Shown here: piece after piece, positions 13,525-21,150 of the stretch
Layout: each line of letters opens with the position of its first letter
Position numbering within the stretch: position 1 is the first letter of the stretch
From: CAXMQS01 sp964195995
GTDB lineage: Bacteria > Actinomycetota > Acidimicrobiia > Spongiisociales > JAOTWH01
Direction: 5' to 3'
Assembly (NCBI GenBank): GCA_964195995.1
Contig: CAXMQS010000078.1
Span: 1-38,941, forward strand
DNA length: 38,941 bases
Translations under genes and position numbers: made by a program
Notes under the pieces: model-generated
What the model saw: only the letters and a program-made list of their open reading frames with translations
What the model was told of the DNA's origin: nothing
Databases searched by the model: none

Positions 13525-14057
13525 TCCTGTGGCACCTGGGCGGGACGATCGCCCTCGTTCGCTACGCCTTCCGCGATCCCAACATGGACCTGCGGCTCCT
13601 CATGGTCGGCGCTCTGCTCCCAGACCTCATAGACAAGCCGTTGGGGCGGGTGCTCAACGTCGGTGGCTACGAGTCGGGGGAACTCTGGGGCCATTCCCTT
13701 TTGTTCTCCGCGGCGCTGATGGTGGTCATCCTGGTGGCGACGAAGAGAGGTACCGTCTATCGGCGGACCTGGTTCCCGCTCGCCGTCGGCTCGCTCTTTC
13801 ACCTGGTTCTCGACGGCATGTGGACGAAGTCCGAGACCTTTCTGTGGCCATTCCTCCGTGGAGACTTCACGGAGGCACTCCCCGGCGATCTAGGCACCGC
13901 ATTCGCTGACGGATTCACCAACCCGTGGGTTGTCGCCGGCGAGGTGATTGGGCTGATCTACCTGATCTGGCTGTGGAGAGCCGCCGGTCTCAGCGACTCG
14001 AGTCAGCGGAACGCCTTCTTGCGAACCGGCGGTGTAGGCGTCCCCATCGGCGGTTAG
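13521..14057 (+). CDS. YdjM/DUF457-like membrane-bound metal-dependent hydrolase
   Basis: This gene encodes 178 residues with four to five hydrophobic segments. Motifs of the family are visible: H-L-G-G at the N-terminus, G-A-L-L-P-D-L-I-D-K-P near residue 35, W-G-H-S-L-L-F near residue 56 and S-L-F-H-L-V-L-D-G-M near residue 93. The H-x-x-x, D-x-x-D and H-S / H-x-x-x-D residues would bind a metal at the membrane. Homologues are predicted hydrolases; one in E. coli is under LexA control, but substrates are unknown. Its ATG lies in the RNase H stop (ATGA), so it is the last member of the overlapping operon. Confidence 0.75.
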   Translation: MILWHLGGTIALVRYAFRDPNMDLRLLMVGALLPDLIDKPLGRVLNVGGYESGELWGHSLLFSAALMVVILVATKRGTVYRRTWFPLAVGSLFHLVLDGMWTKSETFLWPFLRGDFTEALPGDLGTAFADGFTNPWVVAGEVIGLIYLIWLWRAAGLSDSSQRNAFLRTGGVGVPIGG

Positions 14058-14101
14058 ATGACGGGCCGAGGGACGGGTTGCTGCGTCGAATGGGGCCCCG
14101 G

Positions 14102-14467
14102 CTAGAGCGACCGAAGGCGCAGCAACATGCGAGCCGCGGTGACGATGAGGAGTACTGCGAACATGCGGCGCAGCACCGTGTCGTCGAGGCGTTGCGCTAG
14201 CTGGGAGCCTCCGATGGCGCCGACGAGTGCGCCAATACCGACACCTATCACCACTCGCCACGCCACCCTGCCCGCTCTGCTGTTGGCAACGGTGGCAATG
14301 ACGGCCGCAGGCGCGATAACAGCAAGGGAGGTGCCAGATGCGTCCTTCTGGGCGAATCCGAAGAACGTGACCAGAGCGGGGACGTACATGACGCCGCCAC
14401 CGACGCCAACGACGACGGCGATGGTTCCAGTGATGAGACCAACGATGAAGAGCCCGAGTTCTGTCAT
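14102..14467 (-). CDS. TauE/SafE (TSUP) half-size exporter subunit B
   Basis: This gene encodes 121 residues with four membrane segments. It is only half of a normal TauE/SafE protein (about 250 residues, made of two similar halves). The N-terminus carries the family signature G-L-I-T-G-T-I-A-V-V-V-G-V-G-G-G-V-M-Y-V-P-A-L, and S-G-T-S-L-A-V-I-A-P-A-A follows. ATG 14467 sits in the stop of the upstream half-gene, and the two proteins align with each other over their whole length. A heterodimer that moves sulfite, sulfoacetate or similar sulfur anions would be consistent with the family. Confidence 0.75.
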   Translation of the reverse strand: MTELGLFIVGLITGTIAVVVGVGGGVMYVPALVTFFGFAQKDASGTSLAVIAPAAVIATVANSRAGRVAWRVVIGVGIGALVGAIGGSQLAQRLDDTVLRRMFAVLLIVTAARMLLRLRSL

Positions 14468-14820
14468 GGGATCGACATCCGAATCGCACCAATGACCAGC
14501 ACTACTGAAAAGGCGGTTACCAGAGTGCGATGTGACAGCTTGCCCAGCAGGCGGGCCCCGATAGGCGCCCCGATGGCCGCTCCGGCGAAGAGGAACAGCG
14601 CAGCTGAGGTGTCGACGTGACCGTCCGACCCGAATGAAATGGCGGCAGCGGTGGCGCTGACAACGATCACTGCCACCGAGCTCGCGTGCGCCCGTCGCTG
14701 GTCAAGACCCAACCACAGCACCAGGCCGGGGACGTAGATGATGCCCCCGCCGATGCCCAGCAATCCACCTACGAAGCCGGCGGCGAGGCCAAGCGCCACC
14801 GATCGTGTTGGGGATTCCAT
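14464..14820 (-). CDS. TauE/SafE (TSUP) half-size exporter subunit A
   Basis: This gene encodes 118 residues, four membrane segments, with G-L-A-A-G-F-V-G-G-L-L-G-I-G-G-G-I-I-Y-V-P-G-L near residue 10 and H-A-S-S-V-A-V-I-V-V-S-A-T-A-A near residue 45. It is the first gene of a two-gene unit with the neighbouring half. The frame is open upstream, but that region overlaps the divergent lipoprotein and codes no further membrane segment, so ATG 14820 is taken; it has no clear ribosome site. Each half has its own complete G-x-G-G-G-x-x-Y-V-P signature, so neither looks like a broken piece. Confidence 0.7.
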   Translation of the reverse strand: MESPTRSVALGLAAGFVGGLLGIGGGIIYVPGLVLWLGLDQRRAHASSVAVIVVSATAAAISFGSDGHVDTSAALFLFAGAAIGAPIGARLLGKLSHRTLVTAFSVVLVIGAIRMSIP

Positions 14821-14934
14821 CGTGAGCGATGATATGAGCCGCCATGTAGCCTTCGCCGCCATGGAGGTCGCCATCAGCCCAGCAACTCGCCCCCGAGCGG
14901 CGGAGGACTCGCTGAAGGCAGGGGCGTTGACCGC

Positions 14935-15555
14935 GTGAGGCTGGTGGTGGCCGTGGTTGTGCTTCTCGCAGTCGTTGGCTGTTCGACGGACGAGCAACCG
15001 CAGGCCACGCCCCAAGAGGTTGTTACGGGATGGCTCGATGCTCTCGCCACAGGCGAGGGTGCCGCTGACTACGTGGTGCCCGGCCAGGTCGACGTCATGG
15101 CGGCGATCGAAAGACGCTCCGAGGCAGCTGGGATCCTTAGCCAGGGTCTGAATGCGCAGGCAGAGGCCGATTACTGGGGAGCCTTCGCCGACAGCACAGA
15201 GTCCTTCCTTGGCGCCAGCGTCAACGGTCTGGAGGTGGGGCCTGTGGCGACAGCCGAGATCGAAGGCTCCGACTACGCCTACGTCGAGGTACTCGGTCCC
15301 GAGAGCGCTGCGATCGCGATCGTCCTCGAGGGTGGCGGGCCGTGGCGTATCGACATGGTCGCAACGGTCGGCCCTGGGCTGGTTAGGCCACTGCGGTCGA
15401 TGATCGAAGAGGTGGGGATCGATGCTCCTGGGGTCGTGGCCCGCCGGAGCGGGCTGGCGGCGTCGCTGCGAGCGGGGCTGGAGGATCCAACCGGCTCCCT
15501 TCCGCCCGAGTTCCGTGGCGATGTGGCCGAGCTCATCGCCCTTCTCGAGGACTAG
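14935..15555 (+). CDS. Putative lipoprotein
   Basis: This gene encodes 206 residues from GTG 14935. Residues 1-16 end in a lipobox (L-L-A-V-V-G-C-S-T). The mature part begins with a flexible T-D-E-Q-P-Q-A-T-P-Q-E-V-V, then W-L-D-A-L-A-T-G-E-G-A, which is the entry helix of NTF2/SnoaL-like or DUF4878-like extracytoplasmic domains. Strands and helices follow to residue 130 (S-D-Y-A-Y-V-E-V-L-G, G-G-P-W-R-I-D-M-V), and then a C-terminal helical tail. A ligand-binding cone fold is plausible but not proven. The gene runs divergent from the TSUP pair, and its stop overlaps the stop of the convergent oxidoreductase by 2 nt. Confidence 0.7.
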   Translation: MRLVVAVVVLLAVVGCSTDEQPQATPQEVVTGWLDALATGEGAADYVVPGQVDVMAAIERRSEAAGILSQGLNAQAEADYWGAFADSTESFLGASVNGLEVGPVATAEIEGSDYAYVEVLGPESAAIAIVLEGGGPWRIDMVATVGPGLVRPLRSMIEEVGIDAPGVVARRSGLAASLRAGLEDPTGSLPPEFRGDVAELIALLED

Positions 15556-16535
15556 AGAGCGCGCAGTCTCGGCAGGACCTCCGACCCCAGCATCGAGATG
15601 AGGCTCGGTTGGTCGAGGCCCGTCATCTGGATCACCACGGTATGGGCGGCGACATCGGAGATGAGGGGCGTGTAGGTCTCGACGATCTCGTCCGGTCCCT
15701 TCACCAGGCTGTACCGCTCGAGGATCTCGGACCTGTCCATCTCGTCGGCTCGGATTCGAAGGTCCATGGGGTCGACAGCCTCGAGGCGCCCGGGCGCTCG
15801 CAGACCTCGCCAAGCTCCGAGAGCCGTCCAGGCGTCGTCGTCGTTGTCCGCCAGGATCGACCACCTGGTGGCGATGATGTCCGGGGCGTCCCTCCCGGCC
15901 TTAGCGGCCGCCTCTCCAGCAGGTGCGATGACCTTATCGACTGTCTCTGCCGGGACTTTGACCGAGGTGATGATGCCGTCTGCCAATTCAGCAGCCAGAG
16001 CAGACGACTTGGGTCCGCCGGCCGCCAGGTAGATCGGCACCCGGTGCAGTGGAGGGCTGTACAGGCGAGCGCGGTCGGTCACGTAGTGGGTGCCTTCGAA
16101 GGTGAGCTTCTCGCCATCGAGAAGTCGGCGCATGATCTCGAGTGCTTCTCGCATCCGCGACGCCCGCTCGGCGTACTTGGGGAACTCGTAGCCGAGGGGT
16201 CCCTCGTTGAGGTTCTCCCCAGTTCCCACGCCTAGTTCGAAACGGCCGCCAGACAGCCTGTCGAGGGTGGCGGCGGCTTGGGCGACGACGGCAGGGTGGA
16301 ATCGGAAGAGGGGAGTGGTGACGCCGGTGATCAGCTCAACCCGTGATGTGGCCTGTGCCATGGCGGCGATGGTGGCGTAGGCGAACCCCGATGTTCCCAG
16401 ATCGTCGACCCAGGGATGGAAGTGCTCAGACACAACGATGGCGTCGAATCCGGCTTCCTCGGCGAGTACCGCGTGTTCGACAAGCGTTTCCGGGTGAAAT
16501 TGCTCGTGGCCGCAGAAGTATGCAAAACGGTTCAG
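15552..16535 (-). CDS. LLM-class F420-dependent oxidoreductase (G6PDH-type)
   Basis: This gene encodes 327 residues if started at CTG 16535. The obvious GTG at 16433 lies inside the protein (V-S-E-H-F-H-P-W). The 34 codons before it still match the family N-terminus (F-A-Y-F-C-G-H-E-Q-F, A-E-E-A-G-F-D-A-I-V), and AGGAG lies 6 nt before the CTG. Family features are S-E-H-F-H-P-W, E-L-I-T-G-V-T-T-P, G-R-F-E-L-G-V-G-T-G-E-N-L-N-E and P-I-Y-L-A-A-G-G-P-K-S-S. These enzymes move hydride to or from coenzyme F420 on sugars or alcohols; the substrate here is unknown. A TIM barrel is expected. It sits alone. Confidence 0.8.
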   Translation of the reverse strand: MNRFAYFCGHEQFHPETLVEHAVLAEEAGFDAIVVSEHFHPWVDDLGTSGFAYATIAAMAQATSRVELITGVTTPLFRFHPAVVAQAAATLDRLSGGRFELGVGTGENLNEGPLGYEFPKYAERASRMREALEIMRRLLDGEKLTFEGTHYVTDRARLYSPPLHRVPIYLAAGGPKSSALAAELADGIITSVKVPAETVDKVIAPAGEAAAKAGRDAPDIIATRWSILADNDDDAWTALGAWRGLRAPGRLEAVDPMDLRIRADEMDRSEILERYSLVKGPDEIVETYTPLISDVAAHTVVIQMTGLDQPSLISMLGSEVLPRLRAL

Positions 16536-16667
16536 GGGGTTCTCCTATCAGGGGATGAGAAGCCTAGGAATCACGGGGCCCCTTGCCCTGGGGTCGCGAA
16601 ATGCAACCTTATTTGGCGTCTGCGAGTCATAATCGTTTGTAGACCGGAACGCGAGGAGGAAATCTCT

Positions 16668-17375
16668 ATGCAGGTCTGGCAGAAATACCTGGCCGAGTTC
16701 TTTGGCACCCTTGTGCTTGTTGGAATCGGCACAGGAAGCATCTTGGCCGCTCTGGCAACGGGCACCCCGTTGATGGCGGCCGTCCCCCTGGGCTTCGGCC
16801 TGGCCCTGATGATGGCGCTGTACTCCGTTGGCGAGGTGTCCGGAGGGCACTTCAACCCCGCGGTGACGCTTGCGGCATTCCTTGACGGCAGAACCAACAT
16901 CAGCGACCTCGCCGGCTACTGGATCTCCCAGTTCGCTGGCGGCATCGCTGGATCCTGGTTGGTCGCCGCGATCGTCAGTCGTGCACACGTGTCGTTGACG
17001 ATGACGGTTCCCGGGGAGCTGACCGGTACCGGTCAGGCATTCCTGGGCGAGGTCGTGTTCACAGCAGTCTTCGTCCTATTGATTCTCTCGGTGACGAAGG
17101 GCGGTCTTGCCAAGCAGGCCTTCATGGCCATCTCTCTTGGTTTGACGGCGATCCACTTCATGGGCGTGCCCCTTACCGGCGCGTCGGTAAACCCCGCTCG
17201 TTCGCTTGCCCCTGCTCTTCTGGGCGACGGCGGCGACAAAGGCGAACTGTGGGTCTACCTCACGGCTCCATTCGTGGGCGCCATCGTGGGTTGGGTGATC
17301 TACAAGGTCATCGTCACCGGAGATACCAAGTTCGGTGACGACATGAAGAGAGTTGGTGACTCGATTACCTCATAG
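16668..17375 (+). CDS. Aquaporin (AqpZ-like water channel)
   Basis: This gene encodes 235 residues from ATG 16668 with GAGGAGGAAA 6 nt upstream. Six membrane helices and both half-helices are visible: H-F-N-P-A-V-T (N63) and S-V-N-P-A-R-S (N175). The selectivity ring has His163 (A-I-H-F-M-G) and Arg178, and there is no Asp after the second NPA. This is the water-selective pattern rather than the glycerol-channel one. The E-F-F-G-T start and C-terminal I-Y-K-V stretch agree with the MIP family in length and layout. It would work as a tetramer in the plasma membrane. A 14-bp hairpin terminator follows 18 nt after the stop. Confidence 0.9.
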   Translation: MQVWQKYLAEFFGTLVLVGIGTGSILAALATGTPLMAAVPLGFGLALMMALYSVGEVSGGHFNPAVTLAAFLDGRTNISDLAGYWISQFAGGIAGSWLVAAIVSRAHVSLTMTVPGELTGTGQAFLGEVVFTAVFVLLILSVTKGGLAKQAFMAISLGLTAIHFMGVPLTGASVNPARSLAPALLGDGGDKGELWVYLTAPFVGAIVGWVIYKVIVTGDTKFGDDMKRVGDSITS

Positions 17376-17393
17376 AGCAACTGGCACGTGAAT

Positions 17394-17426
17394 GAGAGAG
17401 ACGGGGCGTGCTGCCCCGTCTCTCTC
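17394..17426 (+). terminator. Strong stem-loop terminator after the aquaporin
   Basis: GAGAGAGACGGGGC pairs over 14 bp with GCCCCGTCTCTCTC around a GTGCT loop. There is no T run after it, as is common in high-GC Actinobacteria. Confidence 0.75.
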
Positions 17427-17436
17427 GCGTAATCCT

Positions 17437-17482
17437 CCTCCTCCAGGGGGAGGTGGCCGAGCGCAGCGAGGTAGCAGGGGGG
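17437..17482 (-). repeat. BIME-like palindromic element, partial copy
   Basis: On the minus strand this stretch reads CTCGCTGCGCTCGGCCACCT followed by CCCCCT, the same block as the right halves of the repeats at 31.7-32.4 kb. It lies directly after the aquaporin terminator and before the hairpin series. Confidence 0.65.
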
Positions 17483-17483
17483 C

Positions 17484-17650
17484 GTCGTCCGACGGACGAC
17501 TCGATGGAGATGATCGTCGAGTCCGAGTAGGACTCGAAAGGAGTCGACGGTCGCCTGAGGCGACGACCGGCCCGGGAAAGGCCGGTAAGGAGCCGACGCC
17601 GCCAACGGCGGCAAAGCGGGGCCAGACGCAGACGGACCGAATAGACGGTC
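17484..17650. other. Series of six compact hairpins
   Basis: Perfect stems follow one another: 17484-17490/17494-17500 (GTCGTCC), 17518-17524/17530-17536 (CGAGTCC), 17550-17555/17559-17564 (GTCGCC), 17567-17572/17580-17585 (CCGGCC), 17598-17603/17607-17612 (GCCGCC) and 17635-17639/17646-17650 (GACCG). Loops are 3-7 nt. There is no open frame with coding character. The stretch could be a degenerate repeat cluster, an unknown structured RNA or a 3' processing zone shared by the convergent aquaporin and DUF1684 genes. Confidence 0.45.
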
Positions 17651-17673
17651 GAACTTCACGCCATCACCCGTAC

Positions 17674-18306
17674 CTAGTGGGTAACGGCGTACTCCATCAG
17701 CCGCTCACCGGCGCGTACCGGCAAGTCGAGGCGATTGGCGGGCGGCGCCAGCGGGCATGACCACATCGGATTGTGGGCGCACGACGGGTGATAGGCGTAG
17801 TTGAAGTCGAGGACCACCTTCGTTCCGACGTGCCCGAGGTCGGCTCCCTTGGCGGTGTCGAGGACGTAGCGGCCGCCGCCGTAGGTCGCAGTGCCGTTGG
17901 TGTCGTCGGTGAACGGCAGGAAGACCCCGCCTCCGTAGTCGTTCAGCCAGTAGAGCGGGAGGCGCACCACGCGGTCGCCGATAGGGAATCTGGCAACGCC
18001 GAACCGTGTGGAAGGTGTGGAACCGGCTCCGCTGTGGCCGAGCTCGGCAGAGTCGGCTGGCATCGCCTCGATTTCAGCCTCGAAGCGCCACGCCGGGTCG
18101 TACGGGAAGTAGTCGAGTCCCTTGAATCCAACCTTTTGCGCAGCATCGAGAGCGCTCCGGGGGTGGTGGCCGAACAGCCGATCACGCTCCATCCGCCACC
18201 TGTGCCACGTGGTCTGGTCGGCATCAGACGACCGAGCAGCTCTGTAGAGCTCGACGACGCGTCTGCGGTAGTCCCATAGCTCCAGGGTGTCGTGTGGATC
18301 GGTCAT
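17674..18306 (-). CDS. DUF1684 domain protein
   Basis: This gene encodes 210 residues from ATG 18306. The family signature is strong in the C-terminal half: F-L-P-F-T-D-D-T-N-G-T-A-T-Y-G-G-G-R-Y, L-D-T-A-K-G-A-D-L-G and V-L-D-F-N-Y-A-Y-H-P-S-C-A-H-N-P-M-W. This ends in C-P-L-A-P-P-A-N-R-L-D-L-P-V. Residues 1-60 carry L-W-D-Y-R-R-R-V and a D-R-L-F-G-H-H-P-x-S-A-L motif. The Cys and His residues suggest a metal or thiol site, but the biochemical function is not known. No signal peptide is present. It lies 10 nt after a short membrane-protein gene and is probably in one unit with it. Confidence 0.85.
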   Translation of the reverse strand: MTDPHDTLELWDYRRRVVELYRAARSSDADQTTWHRWRMERDRLFGHHPRSALDAAQKVGFKGLDYFPYDPAWRFEAEIEAMPADSAELGHSGAGSTPSTRFGVARFPIGDRVVRLPLYWLNDYGGGVFLPFTDDTNGTATYGGGRYVLDTAKGADLGHVGTKVVLDFNYAYHPSCAHNPMWSCPLAPPANRLDLPVRAGERLMEYAVTH

Positions 18307-18316
18307 CGTGGGGAAA

Positions 18317-18490
18317 CTAGTGCAGCGCCCTCACGCCGATGAGTCCTAACGCAACTAGCGACAGGCCAATAACCACCAAGCGCTCCGGCGGTCGTCGGCG
18401 GAGCGCAAAGATGGCGAGTCCGCTCATCGCGACTAGTGCGATCAACTGGGCCAGAACGCCACCGTCCGTTCGAGGCAACAGGATGTCCAC
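18317..18490 (-). CDS. Small two-helix membrane protein
   Basis: This gene encodes 57 residues if started at GTG 18490 (V-D-I-L-L-P-R-T-D-G-G). It has two hydrophobic helices, V-L-A-Q-L-I-A-L-V-A-M-S-G-L-A-I-F-A-L and V-V-I-G-L-S-L-V-A-L-G-L-I-G-V, joined by a basic turn R-R-R-P-P-E-R. This hairpin with positive charges between helices is what a real small membrane protein looks like. The start is uncertain: no ribosome site is seen, and the frame is open about 70 nt further up without an ATG. It ends 10 nt before the DUF1684 start. Function unknown. Confidence 0.5.
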   Translation of the reverse strand: MDILLPRTDGGVLAQLIALVAMSGLAIFALRRRPPERLVVIGLSLVALGLIGVRALH

Positions 18491-18579
18491 GTCACCACAA
18501 CGCCCAGTAGAGCAGCTGATTCCAATGTCGTCGTGCCGACACTTGGGAACAGGGCCCCTGGGAACGGCGTTCTAACAGC

Positions 18580-19788
18580 ATGACTCGACTAGGCGGCTTG
18601 GTTGTCGCGTTGGCGCTCGTGGCCAGCGCCTGCGCCGTCGCGGTTAGCGGAGAGGCACCAGTGGATTCGGTGGAGCCAGCCAATACGTCTGTCGGTGAAC
18701 CAACAGACGCCGCCGGGGCAGTGCTCCCATTCGGACCATCTGCTCTCGACGACATGTCTTCCAATAAGCTCCCGACGCCGCTAGTCGACGTTGATCAGAT
18801 CATCTCGGGTGGCCCACCTCCCGACGGCATACCCCCGATCGACGATCCGACTTTCGTCACAGTTGCCGAGGCCAACACCTATCTCACCGACCGTGAGCCG
18901 GTCGTTGAGCTAGACATCAACGGCGACGCCAGGGCCTACCCGGTCCAAGTTCTCATCTGGCATGAGATCGTCAACGACACCGTCGGGGGCGTCCCGGTAT
19001 CGGTCACCTACTGCCCGCTGTGCAATTCTGCTGTGTCGTATGTTCGCGAGGTGCGAGGTGTCGAGACGACGTTCGGCACCTCGGGGCGCCTCTTCGCCTC
19101 GGCTCTCGTCATGTACGACCGGGAGACGGAGAGCCTGTGGACCCACTTCGACGGACGCGCCGTGGTCGGCGTGTTGACGGGCGATCAGCTCGAGACCATC
19201 GGGTCCCCGCTTCTGGCATGGGAGGACTTCCGTGAAGCCCATCCCGAGGGCAAGGTTCTCGACCGCGACACCACTGGATTCAGACGCGACTATGGACGCA
19301 ATCCATACGCGGGCTATGACGACGCCGACACCCAGCCGTTCCTCTTCCGGGGAGCCCTCGACGACCGGGCTCGTGCCAAGCAGCGTGTCGTTGGTGTCGA
19401 GATCGACGGAGAGGCCGCCGCGTGGTCCCTCGACGCGCTCTCGCAAGGAGATGCCTCCGCCACCAGCGTCTCGCTTGGAGGCACCGACCTGGTGATCTTG
19501 TGGAAGGCCGGGCAATCGACGGCTCTTGAGGCAAGCGAGATCGATGCCGGTCGCGATGTGGGTTCAGTCGGCGTCTTTGTCCCGATGCTCGACGGGCAGG
19601 CCTTGTCGTTGGTGGCCAGCCCCGATGGCTTCCTCGACAGCGAGACCGGCAGCACCTGGAACATTCTCGGCGAGGCCATCGCCGGGCCCTCTGCTGGCGC
19701 CAAGCTCGACCGGGTAGCCCACCTGGACACCTTCTGGTTCGCCTGGTCGACATACCGACCGGGAACGGAGCTCATCGAAGAGCTGTAA
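18580..19788 (+). CDS. DUF3179 lipoprotein
   Basis: This gene encodes 402 residues. Residues 1-18 are a lipoprotein signal (V-A-L-A-L-V-A-S-A-C). A disordered Pro/Val/Glu-rich linker of about 40 residues follows. Residues 70-400 carry DUF3179 features: D-P-T-F-V-T-V-A-E-A, L-D-I-N-G-D-A-R-A-Y-P-V-Q-V-L-I-W-H-E-I-V-N-D, P-V-S-V-T-Y-C-P-L-C-N-S-A-V and F-G-T-S-G-R-L. Later come M-Y-D-R-E-T-E-S-L-W and G-S-T-W-N-I-L-G-E-A. The C-P-L-C pair and the nearby His suggest metal or redox chemistry at the cell surface, but no reaction is established for the family. It is a single gene with divergent neighbours on both sides. Confidence 0.85.
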   Translation: MTRLGGLVVALALVASACAVAVSGEAPVDSVEPANTSVGEPTDAAGAVLPFGPSALDDMSSNKLPTPLVDVDQIISGGPPPDGIPPIDDPTFVTVAEANTYLTDREPVVELDINGDARAYPVQVLIWHEIVNDTVGGVPVSVTYCPLCNSAVSYVREVRGVETTFGTSGRLFASALVMYDRETESLWTHFDGRAVVGVLTGDQLETIGSPLLAWEDFREAHPEGKVLDRDTTGFRRDYGRNPYAGYDDADTQPFLFRGALDDRARAKQRVVGVEIDGEAAAWSLDALSQGDASATSVSLGGTDLVILWKAGQSTALEASEIDAGRDVGSVGVFVPMLDGQALSLVASPDGFLDSETGSTWNILGEAIAGPSAGAKLDRVAHLDTFWFAWSTYRPGTELIEEL

Positions 19789-19795
19789 CCAGTAC

Positions 19796-20191
19796 CTAGC
19801 TCGGGATGGCGGCGACGGCCTTCTCGAGGGCTTCTCGCGCTTGGTCAGAGACGTCGGACAGGGCCTCGTTGGCGGTGAGCTCGACCATCGTCGTCGGCTG
19901 CAGGGCGGCCACCACCGTCTCCTCCTCCGACTCGTAGACAACCACATTGCATGGCAGCAGAAGTCCGATCGACTCTTCGACGTCGAGGGCTTGGGCTGCC
20001 AAGGTCGGGTTGCAGGCTCCGAGGATCTTGTAGGGAGCCCGCTCAATGCCCAGCTTGGCGTTCAAGGTGGCGGCGACGTCGATCTCGGTAAGGATGCCGA
20101 AGCCGTGCTCGCCAAGCGATTGGCGAATCGCAGCCTCGGCGTCGGCGGGTGAGAGGGACGTGGTCTTGAAGATGCCGTATTTGGTGTTCAT
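19796..20191 (-). CDS. DUF302 domain protein
   Basis: This gene encodes 131 residues, one DUF302 domain with its strand-helix layout: Y-G-I-F-K-T-T, A-E-A-A-I-R-Q-S-L-G-E-H-G-F-G-I-L-T-E-I-D-V-A-A-T-L, Y-K-I-L-G-A-C-N-P, A-A-Q-A-L-D, G-L-L-L-P-C-N-V-V-V-Y and a last strand with an acidic helix. The G-A-C-N-P and L-P-C-N pairs are typical and could bind a metal or react with sulfur compounds; DUF302 proteins often accompany sulfur and thioredoxin-like genes. It is cytosolic. It converges with the DUF3179 gene, with 7 nt between stops, and lies downstream of rnpB and its terminator. Confidence 0.85.
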   Translation of the reverse strand: MNTKYGIFKTTSLSPADAEAAIRQSLGEHGFGILTEIDVAATLNAKLGIERAPYKILGACNPTLAAQALDVEESIGLLLPCNVVVYESEEETVVAALQPTTMVELTANEALSDVSDQAREALEKAVAAIPS

Positions 20192-20249
20192 GACCAGAGG
20201 TTATGGCCGAGGTCTCCCACAAGGGACGAAGCCGGACTGCACTCCGCAG

Positions 20250-20328
20250 GGGGGAAGCCCCTCCGTCGTCGAGCCGTCACCCTCCGGGCGACAGTCTCGC
20301 CGCCACCTCCCCCTAGGGGGGAGGAAAC
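20250..20328 (+). repeat. BIME-like palindromic element, degenerate copy
   Basis: GGGGGGAAGCCCCTCC at the left and CCACCTCCCCCTAGGGGGGAGGAAAC-type sequence at the right (20301-20328) match the right halves of the elements at 31.7-32.4 kb, with a diverged middle. It lies just past the rnpB terminator. Confidence 0.6.
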
Positions 20329-20332
20329 AAGG

Positions 20333-20366
20333 CCGAGCCCCCGCTCATGCTCGAACGGGGGCTCGG
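20333..20366 (-). terminator. Terminator of rnpB
   Basis: CCGAGCCCCCG (20333-20343) and CGGGGGCTCGG (20356-20366) form an 11-bp stem. On the minus strand it directly follows the RNase P RNA and is followed by CCTTGTTT, a short T-rich end. Confidence 0.8.
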
Positions 20367-20370
20367 TATG

Positions 20371-20724
20371 TCAGTCCGCCTATAAGCCGGATTCTGTGCC
20401 GGCGTGAGTGCCGGCGACGACCATCTATCTGGGATCAGCGTTACCGCTGACCTCGTGCGGCCTACCTGGGACTTAGCGGACGGGCAGCCCTGTCCCTGCT
20501 TGGCCTTGCTCCGAGTGGGGTTTACCTAGCCGATCCGGTTCCCCGAATCGCTGGTGGTCTCTTACACCACCGTTTCACCCTTACCTGTGCCCCGAGGGGC
20601 CATCGGCGGTCTGTTCTCTGTGGCACTTTCCGTCGGGTTACCCCGCCTGGGTGTTACCCAGCACTCATGCCCTATGGAGTCCGGACTTTCCTCGACTTGC
20701 GCCGCGGTCGTCCAGCGGACTGTG
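20371..20724 (-). ncRNA. rnpB: RNase P RNA, class A
   Basis: This is the catalytic RNA that trims the 5' leader of pre-tRNAs. On the minus strand the conserved blocks occur in order: GAGGAAAGTCCGGACTCC (P4 5' side and CR-I), ACAGAGAACAGACCGCC, GGTAAGGGTGAAACGGTG with GTAAGAGACCACCAG, AGATAGATGGTCG, and ACAGAATCCGGCTTATAGGC (CR-V and P4 3' side). The ends pair as helix P1: CAGTCCGC near 20722 with GCGGACTG near 20372. The length of about 354 nt and overall layout are those of bacterial type A. An open frame crossing it on the minus strand is an artefact. Confidence 0.97.
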
Positions 20725-20779
20725 ACATAACGGTACTGGGGGCGAGTGTGTTCCGGCAAGGCCTCGGTAGGACCGAGCC

Positions 20780-21148
20780 TCAGCGGCGCACTGAGAGCAC
20801 GGCCCCGACGGAGCCGAGCACCAGCGCCACGACACCCCCGCTGACAACGGCTGCAACGCCGATGTCTCGTCCAGTGGCCAGGGCTATGCCAGCCGAAACC
20901 GCGAAGAGAACGATGCCGGCCACCGCTCCGTGTGTGACTTGGTGTGCGGGCGTCCCGGGGGCGAACCGACCGCCAACGAAGCCGGCGGCGACGAGGCCCA
21001 GGAATTGCACGATGGCGAACGCTGCGTCGCTGCCGGGGGACTCACCGAAGCGGAGGCCGACGGCGAAGAGCGCTACAGATGCTGCTGCTGCGGCGCCAAG
21101 TCCGGCCATGGCACCAAACGCGATACCGCCCCAGTTGAGACGGTCCAA
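20780..21148 (-). CDS. Small integral membrane protein
   Basis: This gene encodes 122 residues from TTG 21148, with four hydrophobic helices: residues 5-27, 37-57, 70-90 and 96-118. Gly- and Ala-rich helices with G-G-I-A-F-G-A-M-A-G-L-G, G-L-V-A-A-G-F-V-G-G-R-F-A-P and H-Q-V-T-H-G-A-V-A-G are common in actinobacterial proteins of the TIGR04086/DUF3792 type, but I cannot assign a family with confidence. An ATG at 21190 would overlap the upstream gene by 40 nt, so a TTG (or CTG 21154) at the junction, read by coupling with the upstream stop, is more likely. Function unknown. Confidence 0.6.
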   Translation of the reverse strand: MDRLNWGGIAFGAMAGLGAAAAASVALFAVGLRFGESPGSDAAFAIVQFLGLVAAGFVGGRFAPGTPAHQVTHGAVAGIVLFAVSAGIALATGRDIGVAAVVSGGVVALVLGSVGAVLSVRR

Positions 21149-21150
21149 GA

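Noticed and set aside
20562..20759. Reading frame within the RNase P RNA
   Set aside because: The sequence is fully explained by conserved class A RNase P blocks.
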